A stretch of DNA of 10,380 nucleotides from an uncultured Rickettsiales bacterium (GTDB lineage: Bacteria > Pseudomonadota > Alphaproteobacteria > Rickettsiales > UBA998): positions 1 through 10,380 of the forward strand of contig CALJMC010000015.1 in assembly GCA_937982385.1 (NCBI GenBank), read 5' to 3'. Within the stretch, counting starts at the first letter, position 1; each line of letters begins with the position of its first letter. Position numbers and translations under genes: made by a program. The notes beneath the pieces are model-generated. The model was not told the origin of the DNA, did not search any database, and saw nothing but the letters and a program-made list of their open reading frames with translations. Of the stretch, positions 1-7,189 are shown piece after piece.

Positions 1-1
1 T

Positions 2-61
2 GCCCTTGTAGTCGTCCGCCCACTGGTGACACGTATCGTTGACTGGGTTACGGAGGACTAA
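2..61 (+). CDS. 3' end of an unidentified coding region (partial)
   Basis: Frame 2 is open from the left edge of the window to a TAA at 59-61 and reads ALVVVRPLVTRIVDWVTED. The other two plus frames hit stops earlier (a TGA at 40-42 and a TAG at 9-11). The hydrophobic-then-charged ending looks like a natural protein C-terminus. Its stop overlaps the gshA stop (complement of 58-60), so the two genes would converge with a 2-base overlap. The string VVVRPLVTR recalls the end of the second membrane span of the flagellar ring protein FliF, but FliF normally continues for many tens of residues, so I do not assign it. Only 19 codons are visible and chance openness cannot be excluded. Confidence 0.35.
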   Translation, partial: ALVVVRPLVTRIVDWVTED

Positions 62-1308
62 TTAGCCTCTTCCACCTCATCACACGGATGTGGGGTATCG
101 TAGGTTTCGTGGGCGGCAGCTAGGGATGCTAGCTCTGCTACTAGCTTTTGGGCTTTGATGTGGGTGGGGGCAGCGTCGGCGAATGATTCTACCATTTCAT
201 CTTTCATTGGGGCGAAATGCATGCCTTGAGCATTGAGGTTTTTATAGGCATCGCGCCCTTCATGCACACGCCATGCGCCGCCGACAGATTTTCCATCTAC
301 CATATAGACCACAGGTTCGGCAATGCCCTCGCCCTTGGTGTCGATGGTTGGTATGCCCTCTTGAATGATGACCTCGCTGTTGGCGGAACCTTCTTTAATC
401 ACATTCATTTTGTTGCGAGCTTTTTTGTTCATCTCGAACACTTCTTCGCCAGATTTCACCGTCATAATGCCCATGCCATAGGTGCCGCTATCGGCCTTGA
501 TGAAAACATAGGGGTCTTCCTTGATGCCATATTCAGCATATTTCTCTTGGAGTTTGTGAATCACTTTTTCTACACCAATCGCAACGCACTCAATCCCCTT
601 TCGTTCCTTGAAATTGATTTTTCCACATTGATGCGAGATGGTGCGCAACCGCCACCCATCAATGTCAAATGCCTCGGCGAATGCACGCACTTGCTCATCA
701 TAGGCTGAGAAATACACGCTCTTTTTGCGGCGATACCAGCCCAAACCTGTGGGTGGAACAATTGGTTGATCAAGCGTACATAATATCTCTGGTGCACCTG
801 CGGTGAGGTCATTATTCACCACAATCAAATCGGGGGTAAAACCATCTTTGGTTGCTACCTTCGTGCCTTTGCGCTCGATGGGCGTAGAGGCCAATGCAAT
901 GCCTGAGTCAGTTTCAAGCATCACCGCTTCCTCGTCCATACGACCAATCTGAACCTCGGCACCAGTATTTTCAAGTAAGATTTTCAACACAGATAAGTTA
1001 TGGATATAACCTTGGTTACGCGTATGATGTTCGGGCAGAATCAATAGCTTTTTCGCATTTGGGTAGTCACGCGTAAGTCGCCCAGCAAAACGTGCCGATG
1101 CAAGCTCTTTCGCACGATCAGATAAATTATTAAACCCTGCAGGGAATAAGTTTGTGTCCACAGGTGCAAGCTTCAATCCGCTATAGCGCAAATCAGTTGA
1201 GCTATAAAATGGGGCCGGCGCGCCATTATAGCGTTCTGCGAACCATGCATCTATGTCGTGTGCGCGGGTCGCACAGAGTGCTTCTATGTCTGTGAGTATA
1301 TCTTGCAT
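58..1308 (-). CDS. gshA: Glutamate--cysteine ligase (GshA, TIGR02049 type)
   Basis: This enzyme would catalyse the ATP-dependent joining of glutamate and cysteine to gamma-glutamylcysteine, the first step of glutathione synthesis, in the cytosol. The 416-residue product resembles the Acidithiobacillus-type GshA family: an N-terminal FYSSTDLRYSGLKLAPVDTN region (about 34-53) leading into LFPAGFNNL (54-62), and an FIKADSGTYGMGIM segment (269-282) that looks like a nucleotide-binding glycine-rich loop. Length fits the family. I chose the ATG at 1308 because an AGGAG lies 10 bases upstream (1319-1323). An in-frame TTG at 1317 would sit one base from that site. The start overlaps the rsmE stop as TGATG, so translation is probably coupled. 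No gshB is visible. The assignment is from sequence resemblance, not a search. Confidence 0.9.
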   Translation of the reverse strand: MQDILTDIEALCATRAHDIDAWFAERYNGAPAPFYSSTDLRYSGLKLAPVDTNLFPAGFNNLSDRAKELASARFAGRLTRDYPNAKKLLILPEHHTRNQGYIHNLSVLKILLENTGAEVQIGRMDEEAVMLETDSGIALASTPIERKGTKVATKDGFTPDLIVVNNDLTAGAPEILCTLDQPIVPPTGLGWYRRKKSVYFSAYDEQVRAFAEAFDIDGWRLRTISHQCGKINFKERKGIECVAIGVEKVIHKLQEKYAEYGIKEDPYVFIKADSGTYGMGIMTVKSGEEVFEMNKKARNKMNVIKEGSANSEVIIQEGIPTIDTKGEGIAEPVVYMVDGKSVGGAWRVHEGRDAYKNLNAQGMHFAPMKDEMVESFADAAPTHIKAQKLVAELASLAAAHETYDTPHPCDEVEEAN

Positions 1309-2045
1309 CAATTCCAATCTCCTACCGTCATCTGAACCGCTGTGAGCGCCGCAAGCGCCGCTGTGTCGGCACGCAACACACGCGGCCCTAACGTTATGCC
1401 ATGGCTATAAGGCAGCGCTCTCAGCATTTTCAATTCATCCTCTGAAAAACCACCCTCAGGCCCGATCAAGACGCCAAGCGCCGTGCGTGGTTTTATTCTT
1501 CCTAATACGTTATTCGCAGAATCGGCCGACATAGTTTCATCACCAAATAATAAAGGTCGGTTTTTATCCCACCGGCTGATGAGTTCATCGAGCGTTTGAT
1601 ATTCCGCAACTTTAGGGATATCGATTCGCTCCGACTGTTCAGACGCCTCCACCGCATTGGCATAGAGCCGCTCCTCATTCACCCGCGACACAATGGTGCG
1701 TTTGGTGCGCACAGGCAGCAAAGCCGACACGCCAAGTTCGGTGGCTTTCTGCACAAGAAAATCAATGCGACCATGTTTAATCGGCGCAAAGGCAAGCCAG
1801 ATATCGGGCACATAGGATTGTATGCGAGTTTGCTCTTTAGGGTGAACAACTGCTTTCTTTTTGGAAACCAACTCTATCTTAGCGCGCCATTCGCCATCCT
1901 CACCATTGAAAATCGCCAACGCATCCCCATCCTTCATCCGCATCACGGAAGTGAGATAATGTGATTGATCTTTACTAAGCGACACCTCTCCTCCAATAGT
2001 GAGGGGAGCATCTACAAACAAACGTGGTGTGGAGTGTGTTGACAT
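1308..2045 (-). CDS. rsmE: 16S rRNA (uracil(1498)-N(3))-methyltransferase RsmE
   Basis: RsmE methylates N3 of U1498 in 16S rRNA with S-adenosylmethionine, acting on the small subunit in the cytosol. The 245-residue product has the family landmarks in order: RLFVDAPL near the N-terminus (8-15), KHGRIDFLVQKATELGV (90-106), EASEQSER (133-140), the SAM-site loop LIGPEGGF (193-200), and LGPRVLRADTAALAAL (219-234) in the SPOUT knot. The ATG at 2045 puts RLFVD at the usual place. A GTG at 2066 in frame would add seven residues (MCLSLAL) and neither start has a clear ribosome site, so the start is less certain than the gene. It overlaps gshA downstream and is divergent from ubiA. RsmE next to UbiA and GshA is a pairing I associate with alphaproteobacteria. 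Confidence 0.95.
   Translation of the reverse strand: MSTHSTPRLFVDAPLTIGGEVSLSKDQSHYLTSVMRMKDGDALAIFNGEDGEWRAKIELVSKKKAVVHPKEQTRIQSYVPDIWLAFAPIKHGRIDFLVQKATELGVSALLPVRTKRTIVSRVNEERLYANAVEASEQSERIDIPKVAEYQTLDELISRWDKNRPLLFGDETMSADSANNVLGRIKPRTALGVLIGPEGGFSEDELKMLRALPYSHGITLGPRVLRADTAALAALTAVQMTVGDWN
1319..1323 (-). promoter_or_regulatory. Shine-Dalgarno site that decides the gshA start
   Basis: The minus strand reads AGGAG here, inside the last codons of rsmE. It is 10 bases from the ATG at 1308 and only one base from the alternative TTG at 1317, which favours the ATG. Confidence 0.6.
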
Positions 2046-2053
2046 GAGGGCTA

Positions 2054-2074
2054 AGCTAAGGCACACCTTAAGCT
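2054..2074. promoter_or_regulatory. Imperfect palindrome between divergent rsmE and ubiA
   Basis: AGCTAAGG-CACA-CCTTAAGCT forms a near-perfect dyad with one extra base in the right arm. It lies in the roughly 60 bases between the rsmE ATG and the ubiA ATG, where both promoters must be. It could be an operator or a leader hairpin for rsmE. If rsmE starts at GTG 2066 it would be partly coding. The functional reading is inference. Confidence 0.25.
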
Positions 2075-2105
2075 CTGTAAAGAGTAATCTTAGTATTAGG
2101 TGGCT

Positions 2106-2960
2106 ATGCTAGCGCAATTAACACACTATACACGTCTCATGCGACTGGAAAAACCAATTGGTATTTTTCTGCTGATGTGGCCGTGCTTTTGGGGGGTGAT
2201 GCTTGCTCAGCCGCCGCGTGATGAAATTGTGGGGCTGCTGACGCTTTTCGCTATAGGCTCTGTTATTATGCGCTCAGCGGGTTGCATCATCAATGATATG
2301 GTTGACCGCAAGATGGACGCAATGGTTGAGCGCACCAAGAACCGTCCGCTCGCTTCTGGCGCTGTCTCTGTGCGTGAAGCGAGTATTCTGCTTGCATTAT
2401 TACTTGGTGCAGGATTAGCGATCGCGGCATCGCTCGGCACCGCCATTATCCTCTGGTCACTCGCATGGATGCCGCTCGTCATTGCTTACCCCTTTATGAA
2501 ACGCATCACATGGTGGCCGCAAGCTTTCCTCGGCATCACCTTTAATGCAGGCATTTTATTTGGTGGTGTAGCAGTGGATGGCATTCCGAGCATGGCTGCA
2601 TGGGGTCTCTATGCAGGTGCGATATTCTGGACAATTGGCTATGACAGTATCTATGGTTTTCAGGACATTGAGGACGATCAAAAGATTGGCATCAAATCCA
2701 CTTCGCAGCGTTTCGCGGCACATCCCATACGCTGGATTGCAGGATGTTATCTCTTATTTACTGTCAGCCTGATAGCTGCAGGCATGGTGAGTGAAGCAGA
2801 AACTGCTTATTTTATCATAATTGCTTTTGCTGCTCTTCATCTGCTATGGCAAATCAACCTGTTTAACCCGAACAATACAACCCTCTGTTTACGCCTATTT
2901 AAGAGCAACCTCATAGCAGGAGCCCTTATATCCTCTGCATTTGCATTAAATTTTATCTAA
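2106..2960 (+). CDS. ubiA: 4-hydroxybenzoate polyprenyltransferase UbiA
   Basis: UbiA attaches the polyprenyl chain to 4-hydroxybenzoate in the inner membrane, the first membrane step of ubiquinone synthesis. The product of 284 residues is strongly hydrophobic with about eight to nine predicted spans. It has both aspartate-rich Mg-diphosphate motifs: NDMVDRKMD (about 63-71, the classic NDxxDxxxD) and YDSIYGFQDIEDDQKIG (about 179-195). RLEKPIGIFLLMWPC near the N-terminus is also typical. I prefer the ATG at 2106 because AGGTGG lies five bases or less upstream of it; a GTG at 2100 in frame would add two residues and would overlap that site. UbiD, the enzyme of the next step, is encoded about 5.5 kb away on the other strand in this window. 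Confidence 0.95.
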   Translation: MLAQLTHYTRLMRLEKPIGIFLLMWPCFWGVMLAQPPRDEIVGLLTLFAIGSVIMRSAGCIINDMVDRKMDAMVERTKNRPLASGAVSVREASILLALLLGAGLAIAASLGTAIILWSLAWMPLVIAYPFMKRITWWPQAFLGITFNAGILFGGVAVDGIPSMAAWGLYAGAIFWTIGYDSIYGFQDIEDDQKIGIKSTSQRFAAHPIRWIAGCYLLFTVSLIAAGMVSEAETAYFIIIAFAALHLLWQINLFNPNNTTLCLRLFKSNLIAGALISSAFALNFI

Positions 2961-3060
2961 ATTGGATATTTTTTACTTTTGCCTCAACTCTTTATCAAAT
3001 AATTAACCTTTCTAGGCAATACTGAAAGAAGGAATAATAACGATAAAAGTACAAAAATTT

Positions 3061-4398
3061 ATGGATACCCAACAGCATTTTCTCACTGCAGCTACTAAAA
3101 AATCAGGCAGTATCATCCTTCCGGGCAGCGTGAGCAGCGCATCTTCCAATTCTGTAAAAACAGCTATCGACTATTACCCCAATTCCTTTATTGGGCATCT
3201 CGGAGACATATTAAGTGAATGCCGCACGACGCACTCTGAAGGTGCGATGCTGATGGTAGAAATCGACAATTTTGCGATGGTTATTAGTGGCTATGGTCAC
3301 AACATTGCTGAAGAAGTGATGGCAAGCTTGCAAGACAACATCACCCATGTATTGTCTGAAAAAGACAGAGTTGTACGCATTCAGCGCGACCAATTTGCAG
3401 TCATTTTATCTGATACGAGTGAAGAAGAAGGCCAGTATGTTGCAAATCGCATTCGCTCTATCGTCCGTCATTTCGGCTATCAATCATGCTATGGTTCACT
3501 CCATCTCAACACCTCTATTGCCTATGTTCCCGTCACAGAGTCGTCTGGAAGCGTTGAAAAATTACTCGATAAAGGCTTTCTCGGGCTCGATGCACGTCAC
3601 ACTGTTCATGTCGAAGATATGGGGCATGATGATGAGAAAGAATCAGCCTTCTGCCGTCAGGAAATGGGACTCGCAAACTATCTTAACCGCGCGATTAAAG
3701 ATAATCGTTTACGCCTCGCCTTCCAGCCTATTATCGAAAGCACAACGGGCAGCATCGCACATTATGAAGCATTGCTCCGTATCGTTGGTGAAGATGGCAC
3801 CTTAAGTTCTGTTGGCGCTATGATTCCGATTGCCGAGCGTATGGGACTCATCAGCGTTATTGACGAACTCGTGCTCGAAATGGCAGTGGAAGAAGTGAAA
3901 CGCTCCAAAAATATTAATCTTGCCTTCAACGTCTCAAACATGACAACAGGCAATGCTGTCTGGCTCAATCGCTTCCGTGAATTACTCGATGATTCTCCTG
4001 AAGCAGCATCGCGCCTTACTGTCGAAATCACAGAGACAGCTATCCACAGCGACCTTAACAAAACTGCAAGCTTTGTCGCATCTATCCAAGCTGTTGGCGC
4101 ACAAGTGGCGCTTGATGACTTTGGCTCTGGCTACACCTCCTTCCGCCAGCTTAAGACGCTTTCTCTTGATATTGTAAAAATTGATGGCGCGTTCATTCGC
4201 GACTTGGCCGATAATCATGATAATCGTTTCTTCGTGAAAACCCTCCTCGACTTCACCAAAGGCTTCGGACTCAAAACTGTTGCCGAATTTGTTGAGAATG
4301 GCGAGATTGCTAAAATCCTTATGGAGTTGGGCGTCACCTATATGCAAGGCTATTACTTCGGACGCCCCGAAACGCACCGCCGCTGGCTCCAAAACTAG
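3061..4398 (+). CDS. Degenerate-GGDEF / EAL-domain protein, probable c-di-GMP phosphodiesterase
   Basis: EAL proteins hydrolyse cyclic di-GMP to linear pGpG. This 445-residue product has no membrane span or recognisable sensory domain. Residues about 61-158 form a GGDEF-like domain in which the signature is QRDQF (108-112) and no RxxD inhibitory site precedes it, so cyclase activity is unlikely; the metal-ligand-like aspartate of VEIDNF (D69) remains. Residues about 215-445 form an EAL domain that looks catalytically complete: YEALLR (E236), FNVS (N290), VEITET (E322, E325), LDDFGSGYTS (D352, D353), VKIDG (K373), AEFVE (E409, E412) and MQGYYFGRP (Q429). The degenerate GGDEF may serve as a GTP sensor or dimerisation domain, which is inference. 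The only purine-rich site, AAGGA at 3029-3033, is 27 bases from the ATG; I see no in-frame ATG, GTG or TTG nearer to it. Confidence 0.88.
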   Translation: MDTQQHFLTAATKKSGSIILPGSVSSASSNSVKTAIDYYPNSFIGHLGDILSECRTTHSEGAMLMVEIDNFAMVISGYGHNIAEEVMASLQDNITHVLSEKDRVVRIQRDQFAVILSDTSEEEGQYVANRIRSIVRHFGYQSCYGSLHLNTSIAYVPVTESSGSVEKLLDKGFLGLDARHTVHVEDMGHDDEKESAFCRQEMGLANYLNRAIKDNRLRLAFQPIIESTTGSIAHYEALLRIVGEDGTLSSVGAMIPIAERMGLISVIDELVLEMAVEEVKRSKNINLAFNVSNMTTGNAVWLNRFRELLDDSPEAASRLTVEITETAIHSDLNKTASFVASIQAVGAQVALDDFGSGYTSFRQLKTLSLDIVKIDGAFIRDLADNHDNRFFVKTLLDFTKGFGLKTVAEFVENGEIAKILMELGVTYMQGYYFGRPETHRRWLQN

Positions 4399-4508
4399 GA
4401 ACTATTATGATTGCCCCTGCGACAGGCTAACGCGCTGCGCAATAGACGGGACGCTCAGGACTGTTCTATAAACTTCAGCGAAAAGGCATGTTTTCACTAT
4501 TTCCCCTA
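4399..4508. other. Intergenic stretch after the EAL gene
   Basis: I find no gene and no convincing intrinsic terminator for the EAL gene here. The only structure is a short CCTG-CGA-CAGG hairpin at 4416-4426 with no T run. A short open frame crossing from the EAL gene to 4471 lacks a ribosome site and is not supported. Confidence 0.4.
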
Positions 4509-4537
4509 TTGACTCCTATAATATTTTGATGCATAAA
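4509..4537 (+). promoter_or_regulatory. Candidate promoter of tRNA-Thr
   Basis: TTGACT (4509-4514), a 17-base spacer and CATAAA (4532-4537) form a sigma-70-like promoter with a good -35 and a fair -10 (four of six). Transcription would start near 4544, about 46 bases before the tRNA, which is a usual leader length. Confidence 0.45.
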
Positions 4538-4589
4538 CGGCTTTCACATAGCATTTTGTCTTTTTAAGACAACATAAAAATGCAATTGT

Positions 4590-4665
<76 letters not shown>

Positions 4666-4691
4666 TTTTCTTCTATTATTGTTACACTAAA

Positions 4692-4719
4692 GCATATCTC
4701 ACCTACTGAATGGATATGC
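4692..4719. repeat. Inverted repeat GCATATC / GATATGC
   Basis: Perfect 7-base arms (4692-4698 and 4713-4719) flank a 14-base loop between the tRNA and the DUF1294 gene. No T run follows directly, so it is not an obvious terminator. It could be a protein-binding dyad. Confidence 0.25.
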
Positions 4720-4744
4720 AGGTGCCACGACCGAACAAATTCAT

Positions 4745-4773
4745 TTTATTTTTTACAGCAGTAAAGATATGAT
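4745..4773 (+). promoter_or_regulatory. Candidate promoter of the DUF1294 gene with a dyad in its spacer
   Basis: TTTATT (4745-4750), exactly 17 bases, then TATGAT (4768-4773, five of six to consensus). Start would be near 4780, giving a leader of about 28 bases. The spacer contains TTTAC-AGCA-GTAAA (4752-4765), a dyad placed where a repressor would block polymerase. The -35 is weak. Confidence 0.4.
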
Positions 4774-4807
4774 CTCACGGTTAGTCATAACAATGAATTG
4801 AAGAATT

Positions 4808-5293
4808 ATGCTTACCACTGCCGCTGCAATCATATTAGGTCTTGCTGCCCTGCTCACAGGGTTGCGGCATGGGTTTTATGCACTTCACGTCGCTATTGTA
4901 TTGGGCGCAGCCTATTATATTCAAACCTATGTGATGGTGCCGGAGCCATTCACTTTTTATGCATTATGGGGCACAGCATTGCTGCATATTATCAGCATCA
5001 ACTTCATCACCTTTTTCGCTTACGGCTATGACAAGAAAGCCGCGCGCAAAGGCGCATGGCGTATCCCAGAGAAAACCTTACAAGGCTTTGCATTTGTAGG
5101 GGGCACGCTTGGTGCAATTATTGGGCAGAAATTCTTCCGTCATAAAACGAAGAAAAGTAGTTTTCAGCTCTTATTCTGGATGATTTTCTTTATGCAAATT
5201 ATGGCGGTTAGTTTTTTTGCTATCACCACGCCTATGCCAACATTTTTTGGACATTTAAAAGGCGCACAACCTACGCTGCACGCCCTCTTATAA
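4808..5293 (+). CDS. DUF1294 family membrane protein
   Basis: The 161-residue product has several hydrophobic spans (about 3-17, 22-45, 53-73, 88-105 and 118-140) and carries the DUF1294 signature in its central part: AYGYDKKAARKGAWRIPEKTL (about 71-91), GGTLGAIIG (about 98-106) and FFRHKTKKSSF (about 108-118). The biochemical role of DUF1294 is unknown; in some proteins it is fused to a cold-shock domain, which is absent here. A GAAG lies about five bases before the ATG. The gene is convergent with the YegP-like gene, the two stops being 13 bases apart with no evident terminator between them. Confidence 0.85.
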   Translation: MLTTAAAIILGLAALLTGLRHGFYALHVAIVLGAAYYIQTYVMVPEPFTFYALWGTALLHIISINFITFFAYGYDKKAARKGAWRIPEKTLQGFAFVGGTLGAIIGQKFFRHKTKKSSFQLLFWMIFFMQIMAVSFFAITTPMPTFFGHLKGAQPTLHALL

Positions 5294-5306
5294 AGCAGAG
5301 CAAGAA

Positions 5307-5657
5307 TTATGCTGCAGATGCGGCAACTGTCTCGTCAACAACTTCAGCTTCAGCAGCCCAGCGTTTGCAAGACTCAACGCCATTCGTCGCATTATCTTCA
5401 GACGCATAACCTTGTGAAGAACAAATTACTTCACCGTTACCCGCTTTGAGGTTCCAGTAGAATTTGCCTGTTTTTCCTTCAAACTGCGTAAAACGAGTGC
5501 CAACAGCCGCTTCGCGGATTGTCGCCTCGATACCATTCTTTGCAGATTGCTTCGCTTTATATCCTTCAGAACGCCCAACGATTTCACCGTTAGATGCTTT
5601 TAGGTTCCAATAGAATTGACCATCTTTACCTTGAAAAATTGTGAACTTACCAGCCAT
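5307..5657 (-). CDS. YegP-like protein with two DUF1508 repeats (UPF0339)
   Basis: The 116-residue product is two tandem copies of the DUF1508 unit. Copy one (about 3-50) contains KFTIFQGKDGQFYWNLKASN, then EGYKAKQSAKNGIE. Copy two (about 53-101) contains RFTQFEGKTGKFYWNLKAGN, then QGYASEDNATNGVE. A short alanine-rich tail follows. The two-repeat form is the usual bacterial one; the molecular function is not established. The ATG at 5655-5657 has a strong AGGAG ribosome site five to six bases upstream (complement of about 5664-5668), which fixes the start. The leader upstream contains two competing hairpins. A small cytosolic protein with no signal peptide or span. Confidence 0.92.
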   Translation of the reverse strand: MAGKFTIFQGKDGQFYWNLKASNGEIVGRSEGYKAKQSAKNGIEATIREAAVGTRFTQFEGKTGKFYWNLKAGNGEVICSSQGYASEDNATNGVESCKRWAAEAEVVDETVAASAA

Positions 5658-5707
5658 GTTTATCTCCTAGTTGAGTTATTATCAGCCGTGGAAAACGCCA
5701 GCTTTTA

Positions 5708-5740
5708 GAGTCGTTTAGGGACTCACAACAGTGAGTTTTT
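5708..5740 (-). promoter_or_regulatory. Two mutually exclusive hairpins in the yegP-like leader
   Basis: Read on the minus strand, ACTCAC-TGTT-GTGAGT (complement of 5721-5736, perfect 6-bp stem) overlaps GAGTC-CCTAAAC-GACTC (complement of 5708-5724, 5-bp stem). Both need bases 5721-5724, so only one can form at a time. The pair lies about 50 to 80 bases upstream of the yegP-like ATG. Read on the plus strand, the first stem is followed at once by TTTTT (5736-5740) and would look like a terminator, but no plus-strand gene precedes it. Confidence 0.4.
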
Positions 5741-5775
5741 CCGCCCCATACCTAAAAACTTAATCATTGAACCAA

Positions 5776-5785
5776 GACGCGTCAA
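5776..5785 (-). promoter_or_regulatory. Possible -35 region with GACGCGTC palindrome upstream of the yegP-like gene
   Basis: The minus strand reads TTGACG (complement of 5780-5785), overlapping the perfect 8-base palindrome GACGCGTC (5776-5783). Seventeen bases on, the -10 would be TAAGTT (complement of 5757-5762), which matches the consensus poorly. The palindrome may be an operator. Weak support. Confidence 0.2.
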
Positions 5786-5818
5786 GGAAAACCCAGCATA
5801 ATTATGTTACATAAATGC

Positions 5819-5834
5819 AACAGCGACTGTTTTT
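5819..5834 (+). terminator. Small hairpin with T run, plus orientation, role unclear
   Basis: AACAG-CGA-CTGTT followed by more T's resembles a weak intrinsic terminator reading in the plus direction. It lies just downstream of the pmbA stop, but pmbA is on the minus strand, so it is on the wrong strand for pmbA, and no plus-strand gene precedes it. Confidence 0.2.
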
Positions 5835-5848
5835 AAATGGTTTTTTTA

Positions 5849-7189
5849 CTAACTTCCAGCAATTGTCATGCCGTCCACACGTAGCGTAGGACAGTTTGTG
5901 CTGTATTTGAAAGTCAAATCATTGGCTGGAGTGGCATGCTTAAACATATCGAGCAGCTTGCCTGCGATGGTCACTTCAGACACAGGATAAGCGATCTCTC
6001 CATTCTCAATCCAAAAACCAGACGCACCTTGAGAATAATCACCTGTGGTGGTGTTAACGCCCATGCCAAATGCCTCATTAACATAAAAGCCTGTGCCAAC
6101 TTCTTTAATAAGCTGCGCGGGCGTAAGTGCTCCTGTTTCCATATAGAGGTTCGACGGTGCAGGAGATGGCGGCGATGCAAAACCGCGCGATGCATGACCC
6201 GTTGTTTCCATATGCAACAAAGAGGCAGTGCGGATATCGAGCAACCAGCTTTTCAGCTCGCCCTTCTCCACCAAATTCATTGGACGTGAGGCTATTCCCT
6301 CACCATCGAACGGGCGCGAAGCCATGCCACGCATCATCAATGGATCATCCACTATCACGACATCATCACCGAACAGCTGCTCACCCATCTTATCTTTCAA
6401 AAAGCTAGTACCACGCGCAATAGAGCTACCAGAAATGGCGGAGGCAAATGTACCCACCAAGCTTTTGGACACGCGCGGGTCAAACACCACGGGTACCATA
6501 CAACTATCTACTTTTTTCGGATTCATGCGCTTCAACGTGTTTTCAGCGGCCTGGCGTCCAATTTTAGCCGGGTTATCCAAATCAGCGAAGTGACGCGCTA
6601 GGCTATATTCATAATCGGTTTGCATATGCTCACCCTCACCCGCCAGCATCGACGCCGACACCGAATAGCTACTCGCACGATGCATGCCACTGAAGCCCTC
6701 AGACGTCGCAAGCACCAAACGATAGGCACTGGCAGAGGCTTCCGCCCCCTCAGAGTTGGTAATGCCTTTAATAGCACGTGCCGCATCTTCCGCCTCAAGC
6801 GCCATATCATAGAGCGCAATGGCTTCAGGGAACGTATCATCATAAAGATCGAGATCTTCCCACTTCGTGGCGAGCTGGTCCTGCGTTGCTTGTTTTACAT
6901 GCGGGTCGCTCGTGGCGACTTTCGCCATGGCTACGGCACGTTCGGCGAGCATTTCGGCATCGCCCATCGAGATATCTGTGGTGGAGACAATCGCCTGACG
7001 ATCCCCCGCCCACACACGCAAACCCATGTCGGTTTGTTCAGAGCGTTCCAATTCTTCTTGATTTCCCAAACGGCATGCCACGGACAAATCCACCGATTCC
7101 ATCACCATCACATCGGCAGCATCTGCTCCCGCCTTTTTCGCAGCTGCTAAGAGTTTTGTTGCGACGTCTTCACCATGCCATGCATTCAT
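5849..7189 (-). CDS. pmbA: TldD/PmbA family protein, PmbA (TldE) type
   Basis: PmbA/TldE is the non-catalytic partner of the TldD metalloprotease; in E. coli the heterodimer processes microcin B17 and degrades unfolded peptides such as CcdA. The 446-residue product matches PmbA in length. It shows DMGLRVWAGDRQAIVSTTD (about 54-72), and SRPFDGEGIASRPMNLVEKG (291-310) followed by TTGHASRGFASP (329-340). I find no HExxxH zinc motif, which marks TldD, so PmbA is the better assignment. The ATG at 7189 overlaps the stop of the upstream SRPBCC gene as ATGA, so the two are probably cotranscribed and translationally coupled. No tldD is in the window. No clear minus-strand terminator follows the stop. 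Confidence 0.92.
   Translation of the reverse strand: MNAWHGEDVATKLLAAAKKAGADAADVMVMESVDLSVACRLGNQEELERSEQTDMGLRVWAGDRQAIVSTTDISMGDAEMLAERAVAMAKVATSDPHVKQATQDQLATKWEDLDLYDDTFPEAIALYDMALEAEDAARAIKGITNSEGAEASASAYRLVLATSEGFSGMHRASSYSVSASMLAGEGEHMQTDYEYSLARHFADLDNPAKIGRQAAENTLKRMNPKKVDSCMVPVVFDPRVSKSLVGTFASAISGSSIARGTSFLKDKMGEQLFGDDVVIVDDPLMMRGMASRPFDGEGIASRPMNLVEKGELKSWLLDIRTASLLHMETTGHASRGFASPPSPAPSNLYMETGALTPAQLIKEVGTGFYVNEAFGMGVNTTTGDYSQGASGFWIENGEIAYPVSEVTIAGKLLDMFKHATPANDLTFKYSTNCPTLRVDGMTIAGS

Noticed and set aside
2..61. Assignment of the left-edge fragment to FliF
   Set aside because: Only a short string resembles it, and FliF should continue well past this point.
217..708. Plus-strand open frame opposite gshA
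   Set aside because: Antisense to a confident gene, with no ribosome site or family resemblance.
1309..1317. TTG start for gshA adding MEL
   Set aside because: The AGGAG site is one base away from TTG but ten from the ATG, which also overlaps the rsmE stop in the common TGATG form.
1596..1964. Plus-strand open frame opposite rsmE
   Set aside because: Antisense shadow of a conserved gene, arginine- and histidine-rich, with no motif.
5721..5740. Plus-strand intrinsic terminator of the DUF1294 gene
   Set aside because: The DUF1294 gene ends at 5293, more than 400 bases away and beyond a convergent gene, so a dedicated terminator here is unlikely.
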